A stretch of 64,000 nt of DNA from Symsagittifera roscoffensis (lineage: Eukaryota > Xenacoelomorpha > Acoela > Convolutidae), in the NCBI RefSeq assembly GCF_963678635.1, contig NC_087066.1:54452312-54516311 (forward strand), written 5' to 3'. Shown here piece by piece: positions 48,170 to 59,373 of the stretch (positions within the stretch are counted from its first letter, which is position 1; each line of letters opens with the position of its first letter). Under the pieces are notes generated by a model. That model saw only the letters and a list, made by a program, of their open reading frames with translations, made no database searches and had not been told where the DNA came from. A program made the translations under genes and the position numbers.

Positions 48170-48810
48170 ACACGAAAATTTGAACTAGTCCACAGTGACG
48201 TTTGTGGACCTTTCCGGAATCCTTGCAGGGAAACAAAAATGCAATATCTTTTGTTGATGATTTTTCAAGATATGCAACGGTATATATTATGGGCTCTAAA
48301 GGCGATTGGTTAGCACAACTACAACTTATTCTTAATACGGTGGTCCAACCATGTAACTTAACTGGATTTATGCCCAGCTCAGATATTGGTGGGGAATATA
48401 TTTCACGCCAATTTCAAAGTTTTTGCAAGAACAACAGCATTTCACAGCAATTTACAAGTCCTTATTCTCCTCATCAAAATGGTATAGCCAAGCGCTATTG
48501 GCAAACGATTTTTGGCAATGCACGGGATCTTTTATTATTGTCAAAAATACCAGAATCGTTTTGGGTAAGGGCAGTTGATACTGTAGTATACACGAGAAAT
48601 AGTGTACTAACATCTGCTATTAATGATGATAAAACACCCTACGAAATGTTTTTTGGAACGCAACCCAGTGCTCATCATTTTAAAATTTTTAGTGTCTTTT
48701 ATAGATCAAAAAATGAAACACACCAGCTCGAGTTAATACATAAAGGCAAAAGGCAGTTTTCAATAATAATGACGGTTAAAGTTCTGCATATATTTTATAT
48801 GATTTTCTGA
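48170..48810 (+). pseudogene. Copia integrase remnant
   Basis: HSDVCGPF, then (after a shift) FVDDFSRYATVYIM (first Asp), PSSDIGGEYISRQF (second Asp) and SPHQNGIAKRYWQT, where the catalytic Glu of the QNGVAER-type motif is Lys. ARDLLLLSKIPESFW and TPYEMFFGTQPS complete the domain. The DDE triad is therefore broken. Confidence 0.85.
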
Positions 48811-48837
48811 AAAGGAAGCGTAAATCGCTCTAGGAAT

Positions 48838-49565
48838 GTGACAATTCATGAAGAAAAATTCCCATGTCTCGATAACGGATCAAGGCCTGCTATTGTTTTG
48901 CCTTTTTCGGGCAATGATCCAGTGTGGGCTGTCACAGATTCAGTGGGGGTCAATAATGCACAAACAAGTCCAACTGATGCAAATGAAATTTTGCCTTCTT
49001 TTGAACAGCCGTTAACACAGAGAGGGGGAGCTACTTCTATAACTATTGACACTTCTCAAAAAGTATCTTCAGCATATAGTCCTCATAATGTGCAAATGGA
49101 GGTTCAAGATACTCCAATCTACTTAGATACATGTGAAAATAAATCAACTCACAATGAACTCGATATATCTAATGCCATTGAGTCTTCTCCTCACACTTCA
49201 ACTGCAGACAATCTGCAAATACTACTTCTCCCACTCCTGACAGTTCAAAACATTTTTTACCAAAACATTCTACATCATCTATATCCAGAGAATAATCTGT
49301 GAGTGATGAAGAATATTCTACTGTTTTGGGCAATGACGTTCCTACAACTAATAGGACTGTTCGGATGATTCGAAAACCAGCAAGGCAGTACGATTATAAT
49401 TTTTCTACTGAGGAAAACTGTAATTTTTCAATGGCTGCTAGCGTCAATGGCAATGTTCCAATCAATTATGAGGAAGCAATTTTGTCAGCTGATAGTGAAA
49501 ATTGGCAAGCTGCAAAGCAAAAAAATTCAGTAGTCTTGAGGAAAACAAAACATGGGATCTTGTAG
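48838..49565 (+). pseudogene. Copia inter-domain linker and start of reverse transcriptase
   Basis: Low-complexity Ser/Thr/Asn-rich linker (48838-49297), then RKPARQYDYN and NYEEAILSADSENWQAAKQ, which precede the copia reverse transcriptase. The copia WDLV..P KWVF(D)IK block follows at 49556-49620 in another frame. Confidence 0.75.
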
Positions 49566-49845
49566 CTTTACCTACTGGAAAACTTTTAACAAAAGGCAAA
49601 TGGGTTTTTGATATAAAGCGTAAAAGCGACGGTTCAATTGAATGATATAAGGCACGTTATGTGGCTAGGGAATTAGTCAAATTTATGTACAAAATTATGA
49701 CAGTTATTCGCTCACTATTTGCCATTGCAGCACAACAGGATTTAAAAGTGCGACAATTTTTTGATTTCTACTTTAGAGGATGAGTTTTTCATTGAGCAAC
49801 CTTATGCTTTGAGTCTGGTGAACGTATTGTATGCAAGCTCAATAA

Positions 49846-50930
49846 ATGTATTTATGGTTTAAAACAAGCGAGTCGAGCTTGGAATTAGTTTCTAACAAAA
49901 ATTTTGTTAGAACTTGGTTACTTAAGAAGCTCTGTAGATACCTATTTTTTCATCATCCTAGGAAATTGAGTTTCAGTGCTGTGTATCATGATGGCATGAT
50001 AGTTTTTGATTTTTACAAGATTTCAGTACAGATCTGATTGCCAATCTTGGTAAGCGGATTCGTATTGAAGATTAGGGCGTTCCTGAATGGTTCTTGGAAA
50101 TAAAAACTCACGTTGGTGAACAACGTATAAAACTTTCTCAAGAAAGATACGTCAAAAATTTAACCGAAAAATCTATTATGCAAAATTGCAAGTCGGTTTA
50201 TGAACCTGTTGTTACATCTAAAAACGCAACTGATGAAAAAAGTCTAACAGAACGTTCCCTTTTTCAGCAGTCACTTGGAGCGTTATTGTATTTAGCTGTA
50301 ACAACTAGGCCGGATATTGCTTTGGCAGTAAGCTTACTCTCTCAAGCCTGCAAAAGTCCAACAGTGCAAAATTTTAGTGCAGCAAAAAGAGTACTACGCT
50401 ATTTAAAGGTCACGAATTATTTCCTCACTTATTCACATGATAAAAGTCTAGGTATTTTTGCGTACAGTGATGCCAATTGGGCAAGCGACGTGAAGACCAG
50501 AAAATCTGTATCTGGCATGGTTGTTAAATTAAGTGAGTCTGAATCACCGGTTTTTTTTTGCGAGCTGCTAAACAACTTTCGGTATCATTATCTACACTTG
50601 AATCGGAGTACAAGGCTCTATCGGCCTTGGCTCAGGAAGTTTTGTTCCTGAAGCATGTATTTGAGAGCATTAACAATAAAACTACTCTCCCTATTTTGTT
50701 AAGTGACAACCAGGGAGCAATCTGCGTAGCTCATAAAACAGCTTCAAGATCGAGAGCCAAACATATCGATATTAAAGAAACTTTGTTCGAGAACAAACTC
50801 GCCCTGGTAAGATGACGTTAAAATATCTTCCTGCTACAATTATGGTTGCGGATGTTCTGACAAAAAGACTTCAACGTATTCGTTTAGCGCAGATATTCAA
50901 GCTTCTTGTTGGGAGTGCCTTTTGATGGGG
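49846..50930 (+). pseudogene. Copia reverse transcriptase end and RNase H remnant
   Basis: The polymerase box YVDDM is YHDGM here (about 49985). 50094-50560 has IKLSQERYVKNL, PDIALAVSLLSQ, AKRVLRYLK and YSDANWASDVKTRKSVSG. 50558-50815 has STLESEYKALSALAQE, LSDNQGAICVA and RAKHIDIK. Three frames with stops between them. Confidence 0.85.
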
Positions 50931-50933
50931 AGT

Positions 50934-51182
50934 GTTGAAATATTCGTCTGTGATTGGTCATTTTCAGACATAATTGCTTAGAACCAAAAAAATTCTTAAC
51001 GAAATTTTTATTGTTTATTCGAGAAAGGAGTGAAACAATATTGATTTATGACTTTCAACTTTTTGAATGACACCAAAACGATGCGGTTGAACAAAAGTTG
51101 TTGATTTTGACTTAAACCACCTTAATGGAAAATAAATGACAAGAATTTTTTTTTATTTTTAAGCATCCAGACGTACTATTAT
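50934..51182 (+). repeat. Copia 3' LTR (about 249 bp)
   Basis: Begins TGTTGAAATATTCG after the polypurine tract. Its end is set by homology with 46691-46752 (up to TACTATTA). The exact 3' end is uncertain by a few bases. Confidence 0.65.
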
Positions 51183-51211
51183 AAGACTACAGGTTAGGGA
51201 GTCAACTACAA

Positions 51212-53656
51212 TTACATCTCACAAAAACGCCTACGAACAGCCCGTTTGTCTTGCGTTAAGCAATCTTGTTGCTTCTTATCTGCCTCGGCTTCTGAGTCGG
51301 CAGCAGCTCCTAATTTCAAATTCAATTGGGAAATTTCGTTACTAGAGTGGGTTCAGTCACTTTTTTTGGAATTCTTTTCTGGAGCTACTTTATCTTGCTG
51401 AATTAAAATGGATTTTTTAAAAGCCCTTTTCATAACTCATCATGGAGCTCAAAACCGGGAACTTTGCTTTAGGTAGCTTTCGTTTTTACTGCTGAGGCTA
51501 AAGAACAGATAAAAGTAAGAACTTCCATGCAAAAATTTTGCCAAGCCAAATTTATTTTTGGAGGTAAAACCCGTAAAGTGTATCCAGCTTGTCAATAACT
51601 TTCAAATTGTTTTCCAGATCAGTTTTTTTTGAAGTAGCATTTCTTAGCGACAAGATTCGCCATTGGGGGAGCCTAAATTACTAATTCATCCTCGAAATTG
51701 ACTTCTATAATTTGACATAATTTCTGAAGTTGACATATGATGATTTTGTACTCCGTATTTGTGGTTGGTTCTAAAAAACTTAGCTTACAATTTCCGCCTT
51801 TTTTGTTTAGGCTCATGTCATTTTTTTTTTCATTTTTAGTATGTTTTTCGGTCTTGGAACCTTATCATGTAGTCCACCGCTGGGTTGTTATTATCTCAAC
51901 ACCAAACAATTATTTTGGATTCAAGTATCGTTACTAGCGTCTGTAATGTTTCAGCAAACAGGAGTGGAGTCTCGGGGTCATTTTCTTACGTTCCGTCCTC
52001 CGAATTTGTGATGAAATTTTTGTATGGTACTTAAATTGGTTTTCTGTAAAGGCGTGGTTCAAACTGAACTCTCTAATGGAGGAATAAATTGCATTACAAA
52101 AATCTGATGTGTAAAAACTGTGCACTTCAGACTGTAATTACGTTCTCACAAACTTCAAAAGGAGACGGAGTAATTTTTTCAACTCTTTGTTCAGTACCAC
52201 AACCCAAATGAAAATTCCTAAAACTTTTTGTTGCTTCGTGAGAATTTTGCTTCGAGCCTATTTAGACGCTGATGACAATGGAGGCAAGTCTCTACCCATT
52301 TTATGAGGCCAATCTATTTTGCTTCAAAAAGAATGTTCTTAATGGGTCAAAAATTTTACCTTGTCCTATAAGGCTCAGGAACTTAATGAGCGATTTTTAA
52401 AAAAATTGAGCCCTGTTTGCCCCAATTGATTCACTATTAATTCTTTAATACCTGGAGAACAAACTTTGTACGGACCGTCCCGACTCATTTGGAAAAAACG
52501 CTGAATGCTTTGTACAACCCGAAATCAGTTTAAAAAAGCTATCAAAATTTTTAAGCTAGGCGACTTATAATAGCTTTTTATGGTTGCTTAGATACTATTT
52601 GATCATAGTTAAGAGCCAAAAAAGGTGCAATCTTTTCATCCAAAACGGCAAGTTGTATTCCTCTCTTTGTTTTTTCTCGTCTTGAAAACGTACCTCCTAG
52701 CTCATTACACTGCTTGTATATCTGGCAAGGGCTTGACCTCTGGGGAGGGGGTTTAGGCAGTGAAACAACACTAGCTCTCAATTTTTGTTGATTACAACGC
52801 TCATAAGTGTCGCTTGCTTATGGCTAATTCTTCGGAATTGTTCTAGGAAAAACGAGAAAAAGTCACAAAACCAGCCAAAAATTAACATTTTATAAATTAA
52901 AAATTTATACTTAGTTCTACCCAAAAACTTTCCACAAAGGGAACGCGGAAATCTCTGGGTTCTCATTTGACCACTGAAATTTTTGAGCTGTCTGTTGTTA
53001 CATATATAATTAACGTTAAGTCCTTGCCGATTGAAGAATTTTTGATAGATTAACATTAACACACAGAGGACATCAAAACAATAAAATCTTCTTTTTGGCT
53101 CGATAAAAAATATCGCTAAGAGGTATTTTCGCACAAACAAAATACGAAGGCCAAGTGAAGCTCTGCGTTACTTGCGATACCAAAATTGAAAAACAAACGG
53201 AAAGAAAAACCAAAAGTCGAAAAAAAATCTTCAACAAAATCTTTTTTTTTCGGCGAACGAAAGATTGCCTTTCTAGATGTCACCGGGATTAAGGACCCAA
53301 AAAAGCGTAGTCCATTAAAAGTCTCAAATATTAACTGATACACGAAATGCTCTACACTTTCGATTTTGCGCTTCAATCCAAATTAGAGAAATATGAAAAA
53401 AGGCACAACGAATCGAGTTTTCAGAAGCACTACGTTTCGTAATATTTTTAGGCCTTAAAAAAATACAAACTGACGTTTAGTTAACCAGTACTCAAAATTA
53501 TAGAATGCTAAGGTTGCTCCCAGGGTTTTTATTGAAACCGTTAAAGAAATTTCCAACAAAAGCTAGGGAAACTACGAGCGGGACTGCCAATTTTTCTGAC
53601 GGCATTTTAAAGCCATTCTTGTTGGAACTCAAATACTTGCTCACAACCGGAATACA
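51212..53656 (-). CDS. Unrecognised gene built of very short exons (3' part)
   Basis: A chain of minus-strand segments joins without a phase conflict: 53656-53576 (27 codons), 53334-53284 (17), 52973-52921 (53 bp), 52737-52694 (44 bp), 52500-52452 (49 bp), 52321-52296 (26 bp) and 51309-51212 with a TAA. Donors at 52693 (GTACGT) and 52920 (GTAGAA) and the CCCCTCCCCAGAG acceptor are good; the 26-bp exon and the first two exons are weaker. Peptide signs of coding: WSNENPEISAFPLWKVFG, SSPCQIYKQCNELG, FFPNESGRSVQSLFS and a charged Lys/Arg-rich tail ending RRRFCEM. No domain is recognised. It ends 30 bp from the copia 3' LTR. More exons probably lie upstream (see 55263-55479). Confidence 0.45.
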
Positions 53657-54129
53657 CTGAACTGTTTTCGAATTTGAATTTTTGGCTTTATCTCCTTCTC
53701 GTTCGCTTTTTGAGAAAATTCTTCGGTCTTAAACACTAAACCCAAGCATATAAATTTACTAATCATATCAAATTTACTGTCCTTCTCTCATTTTTTCCCC
53801 AATTTTAACCGGGTATTGCAATATAATCACTGAATCTGAAAAAAAAATTTTTGCTCAAACTACGTTGGAATGCAGAAAGATTCCTGCTTTTTGTTCAGCA
53901 CACACACATTCTTCTTCTGGTCAAACTAAAAAAAATAATTTTGAAGAATATATCAAAAAACTTTTTTTGCTAATTCAAAACTTGATAATCTCAATTGCTA
54001 GATCAACCTCCTTTAAATCAACTAGAGTTATCTTTTGTGAAAAAACTTTTTTTTGACCAATCACAAAGGTTTGAATTACTACCAATCTTGATTTCAATTC
54101 ATCACTTCCTGCTGTTGGGCATCGGAACA

Positions 54130-54540
54130 AGTAAGTTTTTAAAAAGCAAAAACTTTGAGGGAATAGCTTTTTTTCTGTAAATCACCCAAGTTTGTTGATT
54201 CAATCAATTCTTGAATCCGATCACATCTCAGGAAGTAACATCACCGGCAATGCCCGAAACAAACGTGTTGCCCAACGCAATATAATCTAATCAATCGCTC
54301 CTAGCAGTCACTACAGTCCCCTCTGACACAAGTTCAGATCTCGTAGTCCCATGGACCTAGTATATACTGGTATTGTTGCTAGACTTAGAGTCAAGAAAGA
54401 GCAACTGTTTGCTTAATTAAATTTATTCTTTCTGGCTGAAGCTATAAATAGTTTCAGTCTTACAAGTTATTGTATTAAGTATTTTATTGTAAGTATTTTA
54501 CAGTGATAGTTATCAAAAATATAATTGGATATAATAAATA
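54130..54540 (+). other. Possible spliced transcript 3' end
   Basis: A consensus donor (ACAA|GTAAGT, 54130) and acceptor (ACATCTCAG, 54231) define a 102-bp intron on the plus strand. It is followed by GC-richer sequence and ATAATAAATA near 54530. A short frame runs through the junction, but the same DNA is also open on the minus strand (YIALGNTFVSGIAG). Strand undecided. Confidence 0.25.
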
Positions 54541-54813
54541 CTTGTTTTGAACTGTTTCCAATTTAATAAGCATAAGCCATCCAAATGTGAACAGATAAAG
54601 TAACGAGCGTCGTTCGTGTCATCACTTAATGCTCTATTTTTCGAGAAAATGTTTCTCTCGTAGACACAAAATTTAAGTCGTTGTCACTAAATTTTCTGTT
54701 CATTTCGAATACAATTAACTTTTAGGGAACTCAGAGAAGCTCTTGAAAACAATTACTACAGAAATAGTCTGAAAGAGGCAAACAGGTTGATGTCAATTCG
54801 GATAAAAAACGAA

Positions 54814-54894
54814 TGGCGTGGCGTTTTAGATTGGCAGTCAACAACCAAATAAGGATTGTCTTGTTGTTAACTGCCAATCTGAAACGCCACGCCA
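54814..54894. repeat. 81-nt hairpin with 31-bp arms
   Basis: TGGCGTGGCGTTTTAGATTG at 54814 pairs with its complement ending at 54894, with about two mismatches and a 19-base loop. No wider inverted repeat is visible around it. Confidence 0.8.
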
Positions 54895-55262
54895 AATGTT
54901 TAGGTTTTAGTTATCAGCAGTACAGTCCACCCCTCTTTGATTTCAAAATCAAACCTTTTTTGTGATGAATCTGACACCAGGTTTAAATGACTGAATATGA
55001 AAAATCCAACTCCTGGGCTCAGGCTACAAAAGAGTATCCCATACTGACTGTTCAAAAAACGTTCAACCTGAAAGTATTCTCATTATGTCAACAAGTCACA
55101 ATAATTCTCAAAAAAAGGCATTAGATTTTTTTTCTCTTTTTTGTGCTGTTGTCAGATGTATGACCATTTTTGTTCTTCCTATTTATATATCTCTACCTTT
55201 TTTAGTATACTAAAGATGTTTTTTTTTGTCTTTGAAAGCTAATAACCTCTCAATTTTTTGTT

Positions 55263-55479
55263 ACTTTGTTATTTTTAGTACATTTATTATTTCTTGGGCA
55301 ACTTTACTCAGTGAAGTTAGCTGGGTCACGCTTCCGCCTTCCATATCTGCAAACGCAATATTTCCTTTCACTATCAGTGACCTTGACTTTAGAACTTTCT
55401 GAAACTTCTCATCATAAACTAATAGGCAGCTTGGACTTGATTTTATCGAATTTTGAAATGCCTTAGCTTGGTATTGGTT
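55263..55479 (-). CDS. Possible upstream exon of the micro-exon gene
   Basis: A TAG acceptor (55482-55480) opens 71 codons with good coding character: SCLLVYDEKFQKVLKSRS and VKGNIAFADMEGGSVTQL. It ends at a stop (55263-55261) or at a GTAAAG donor (55307). The plus strand also has a shorter open frame here, so the strand is not certain. Confidence 0.3.
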
Positions 55480-55940
55480 CTACCGTTCGAACCTTTTCCT
55501 ATCCTTTTTATTGTAGTTTTTTTTGTTTAAAAACTGTGTGCTAATCAACGTTTTTTTTTTCAAAAACCTTCCTCAGTTCTTGGTTTTTTCAAAACAGTGT
55601 AACTGATCATTATAAGTTCGCTTTTTAAATTCACTGCTTGTAATACAAAAGTCTTCAACTTACTACTCAACCTTGGTTTGGGTTCATAACTTCCTTCTTT
55701 CATTCATTGGAATGAAAAAAAAATTGACAAAGCAAAATGTTTAAATGAGTAATTTTGTAGAGTAAGTTGGCTTATTCAGTCTTTTTTGTGATAACGACAC
55801 CGTGATAAAAATTCCTCCAATTTGCAATTTTTTTTCTGCCTATTTCAGTCTCAAACAAAACAAAATCGATGGTTATTTGAATGTGTTCCATAAAGCTGTT
55901 AAGTGTTCTATCCTTCAAGAAGCAAAAAGTTTTTTTTTTA

Positions 55941-56223
55941 GATTGAGCAAGTTAGTTTAATTCTCTGTGATGAACCTCGTGCTAATGCTTATTTTGTCGA
56001 TGACTTAAATTTTATTGTGGAACAAAAGACATACTGGAAAACTCATTTTGATTTGAAATTGTCCTTAAGAACCATTTATTCTTCTGATGTATGCAAGAAG
56101 CTCACTTATCAGAACAATGTTTATCGAAGTTATAACGAACATCATTTTGGGCTGCTTCCAACAGTCGTCTCCAAAATTTGGAAACCAATTAAAATTGGTT
56201 TCTCTGTGTTTCTCTGCGCTTAA
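55941..56223 (+). CDS. Possible isolated exon, product unknown
   Basis: After a long T-run and TAG, 94 codons are open: LILCDEPRANAYFVDD, YWKTHFDLKLSLRTIYSSD, SYNEHHFGLLPTVVSKIW. It has no start and ends in TAA. Either a terminal exon or the remains of a transposon gene; no match is recognised. Confidence 0.3.
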
Positions 56224-56271
56224 CATTTTCCCCACCGATGACTAAAAAAATTGAGATTAACACGTGCAACC

Positions 56272-56713
56272 ACTAAAATTCTACGGGGAGGGTTCTCATG
56301 CTTGAAGGACCGAAGGCTTGAAAAGTTTCAACCAATCAAAATCGTTAAGCATTTCTATTGGCTGAATGCCTTTCTCACAAAATCGAGGTCAATATTAACA
56401 GAAAATGTATTACATCAGTGGAAAATAATCTAAAATATTACAAATTGCGGGTTACAACCGCATTACTATTCAGATAATCATCAAGATTAATGAGTTCAAA
56501 ATAATAAGAATTTTTTAGTCTTGAAAACTTATCTACTTATTATCTAATCGGTCAATAATAACACTAATGGCCTGGATTTATTTTCTTACTTTGAGATTTT
56601 TGTGATTTATTTTGAGATTTTGAATACTCAATTTTGATTGGCTGAAGGCAAGCTAAAATTAATTTGAAGCATTCGGTCCTTCAAGCATGAGGGACGCCAC
56701 CAAATTCTACGTT
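56272..56713. repeat. MITE-like element with ~70-bp terminal inverted repeats
   Basis: CATGCTTGAAGGACCGAAGG at 56298 recurs inverted (CGGTCCTTCAAGCATG) near 56674, within longer arms that also contain CCAATCAAAAT and AAATTCTACG. Non-coding centre. A diverged relative lies at 17.36-17.42 kb. Confidence 0.7.
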
Positions 56714-57872
56714 CTAAATTTTAAAGTGAGCCTTAAAAAATTGTAGCAAATTGTGTGAACTGGGCCTTAAAATTTGCCCAACTAAGTGATCACAAATTTC
56801 ATAGACAAAAAGAATTAATTTATATTACAAAAATTATGATTTTTCTATGTTAAGTGTGCTTTTTCTGCCAAAGCTAGCTTGTGTTTTTTTTTTTGCATTT
56901 TGTCTTTTTGCAACTACCTGGGTTGGCCTACATACGACAAAAAAGCTTATCATACAATTCCATGCATGGGATTTATGGAAAAAATGTTTAAGATACGAGT
57001 CCCGTTTACAAAAGTTGTATGATAAGCATTTATTCAGAAATCCATCCACAAAAGTTTTTACTTAAGATTAACTGAGCTTACATCCTGTTTCATTTGAACA
57101 AAATGGTCAACAAATTAATTTTTTTTTCCAAAAAAAAAAGCTTATCATACGCTTTCCATTCATGAAAATTGTATGATAGATTAACCTTTTTTTATACAAA
57201 AGTTTCAAATCTGAGACATTTTTTAGCTCTCATTGTAATCATTTTTATGCAGTATATCAAATTATGGCTTATAGCGTAATCAATACACATTTTTATACAT
57301 TAATTTATTAAAAGAAAAACATAATCAAAACATTTTTTTGTAAAAAAAGGCTGATTTCCTGTTTAGCTTTGAAATCAGAAAAGGTAAGATGTTTCACTAT
57401 CAAATTTTTTCATTTTCCCTTCTAGTGCAAATAAGTTTGACAACGTGGGTGTTTTGTTAGTATTTAGGTCATAGAGTACATCAAGAAAATTTTTATTTTT
57501 GATTTGAAATCTAAATTTGTTGCATCAACTTCAATTACATAGTTTCCCGATTGAAATTGTCTATCTAACAACTGTACGCAAAATTTCGTCGCCAAAACGT
57601 ATTAGTTGAATCTGAAACCATAAAAGTCATGTGATAAATGCGGTACTTCCTTTGTCGTTTTTTTTGCGGCCCTTCCAGCAAAATATGTGCTCTAAAATGA
57701 GCTAAATTTTGTTAGTTGCTCCTTCTATTTTTCCACCTATAACTAATAATTCAAGCAACTTTCAGCGAATTATTTTTTGATTCAAAAAAGAAAAGAAAAA
57801 TATCGATACCAAAGAAAAATATCGCTCTATCAAAACTAATAAAAATTGAAAAAGTACTACAACCTAGTTTAA
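56714..57872. other. AT-rich spacer with GCTTATCATAC palindromes
   Basis: GCTTATCATACAA at 56944 pairs with TTGTATGATAAGC at 57015, and a second, shorter pair occurs at 57138-57178. No gene is seen; the promoter of the 57873 gene should lie here. Confidence 0.5.
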
Positions 57873-58382
57873 ATGGAAAATAGTACTAAGCGGTCAGGTC
57901 AGTTCATGTGTGAAGAGTTAGCCCAACAAAGCGAGTCAAGTGTGATCATGTCGGTGTCATCATCTTCTCCTGACAATGAAGTCAATTTTATCGACATTGA
58001 ACAAAGCCAAGAATTGGAATCTAAAACCCAAAAAGATATTCCAGCCAAACCACAATGCACAGAATGCAATGGAAACGAAGCCGGCGTCACAAGTGCCGAA
58101 AGATGCAAAAAAGACCACGAGTCAGAACACAGCGGTGAAGAGCGATCGAAAAGACATAATTACTCGTCGGGTGGCTTAATGACGCGAGAAGAAGGCGTAC
58201 ACATGATGGAGGAAACCGCAGAAACTGAGAATGTACCAGGTTTCTTATTGTTCAGGATTGGCAAAGTCGGGATCTTTGTTATACTCGCCCTTTGCTTGTA
58301 CATAGGTCTGCTTGCGTCTCTATTTTACGCTTTCGGCCCATTTGCAGATGAAGACAGCAGCAACACAGAATCTCGAAAATGA
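57873..58382 (+). CDS. Single-pass membrane protein, unrecognised (169 aa)
   Basis: Uninterrupted 169-codon frame from AAATGG to TGA. Residues 1-120 are polar and charged, with Ser-rich and Glu-rich stretches and several Cys (CTECNGNE, RCKKDH). Residues 133-155 form one hydrophobic helix (VGIFVILALCLYIGLLASLFYAF), followed by a short acidic tail. There is no signal peptide, so it is probably a tail-proximal anchored protein with a cytoplasmic N-terminus, which is inference. A CCTAG acceptor-like site lies five bases before the ATG. It could also be the last exon of a longer gene. No family recognised. Confidence 0.6.
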   Translation: MENSTKRSGQFMCEELAQQSESSVIMSVSSSSPDNEVNFIDIEQSQELESKTQKDIPAKPQCTECNGNEAGVTSAERCKKDHESEHSGEERSKRHNYSSGGLMTREEGVHMMEETAETENVPGFLLFRIGKVGIFVILALCLYIGLLASLFYAFGPFADEDSSNTESRK

Positions 58383-58789
58383 AACTAATGTGCTTATAGT
58401 GTTCAATAAGCCGACGTTTCAATTATGCGATAAAATTTGTACATAAAAGCCTCAAAAGAGTTGCATTTTATCCTATTGATGGCGCTTATCCTATTTAACT
58501 TTTTGATAGAACATTAGAATTAAATTTAGTGCAAAATTTTTTCAATAGTTAAGGAAAAAATTTCAAAATTTGAACTGCGAAGACTTAAATCAGAAGAAAA
58601 AGACAAGGATAGCCTAAAACGTTACGATCCTATTCATTAAAAAAACTACAAAAAATGTCTTTTCCTTTTTTTTCTTAATAAGTGTCGTTTTCTTGGTCTT
58701 GGTGTGATGAGGTAACAATAAAACGTGGAGGAAATTAGAGAGTTGCACAAAATCAGTTAATTGACATCAAAAAACATACGTCTGCTTTT
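58383..58789. other. 3' flank of the 57873 gene
   Basis: AT-rich; contains AAGGATAGCC and GGTGTGATGAGG, a weak match to the GGTCGGAACA-family block. No exon. Confidence 0.4.
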
Positions 58790-59118
58790 TGCTCATCAGA
58801 TTGAGAATCAGATGTTCTCAAAACGGAAGCGTTTTTTTCTCAAACTCGATTTGAAGTTCAGTAGCTCAAAGCTAAATACCTTTCTCTAGTTATTTTAATT
58901 AAAATCGGCCGTACAATGTCGCCGAAGGCACATTTAGTTGAAGTTTCCTTTGTTTCAGCGGTTATACGTTTGTACCATTGTGTAGGAAGTTTGAAGGCAG
59001 TTTAATGGTGTTTTCTTGAAGGAAGTTTCTTGACAGTTCCAGAGCTTAGCTTACATTAACTTATCGGATTTGGCCCCTAATCCTAATTATCAAAACTTCA
59101 CTTAGTTCCGTGAGAAGA
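58790..59118 (+). repeat. Diverged copy of the FERM gene's upstream region
   Basis: Matches 62275-62577 in order: TTTCTCAAACTCGATTTGAAG, GTTTCCTTTG(T/C)TTCA, GAAGTTTGAAGGCAGTTTAATGG, ACAGTTCCAGAGCTTAG(C/T), ACATTAACTTATCG, CTTAGTTC(C/T)GTGAGA. It stops matching at the position equivalent to the FERM ATG, where no ATG is present. Confidence 0.75.
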
Positions 59119-59373
59119 CGAAGAGAGATTATTCTGCTTGAATCAAACTGCTTTTTTGACGGTCAACCTTTATCAACGCTTAATTAAAAAAAATGAAAAC
59201 ACGGTTGAAATGATTGTAAATTAAATAAATATAAAGATTTCTCAAACACGTGCCAAACCGCATTCGTTATTTTCTATGAACTGCCATTAGGCCACTCGGC
59301 CAACTAGTCTTGTATGTAGTTAATCTAAGCCCAGTCAGATTCAAGATGGTTCATTGGCCTTCATTCTCTGACA

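Larger units (their letters stand above)
46691..51182 (+). mobile_element. Dead Ty1/copia LTR retrotransposon
   Basis: Gag-pol order is gag, zinc knuckle, protease, integrase, reverse transcriptase, RNase H, as in copia. The 3' LTR runs from TGTTGAAATATTCG (50934), directly after a purine tract (GATGGGGAG), to about 51182. Only its last ~60 bp (AAATAAATGA..AGAC.TACTATTA) are matched at the 5' end (46691-46752), so the 5' LTR is truncated where it meets the satellite. Many stops and frame changes. Confidence 0.88.

Noticed and set aside
53527-53660. Plus-strand frame with coding character
   Set aside because: The minus-strand frame over the same DNA is longer and joins in phase with neighbouring exons; kept only as an alternative.
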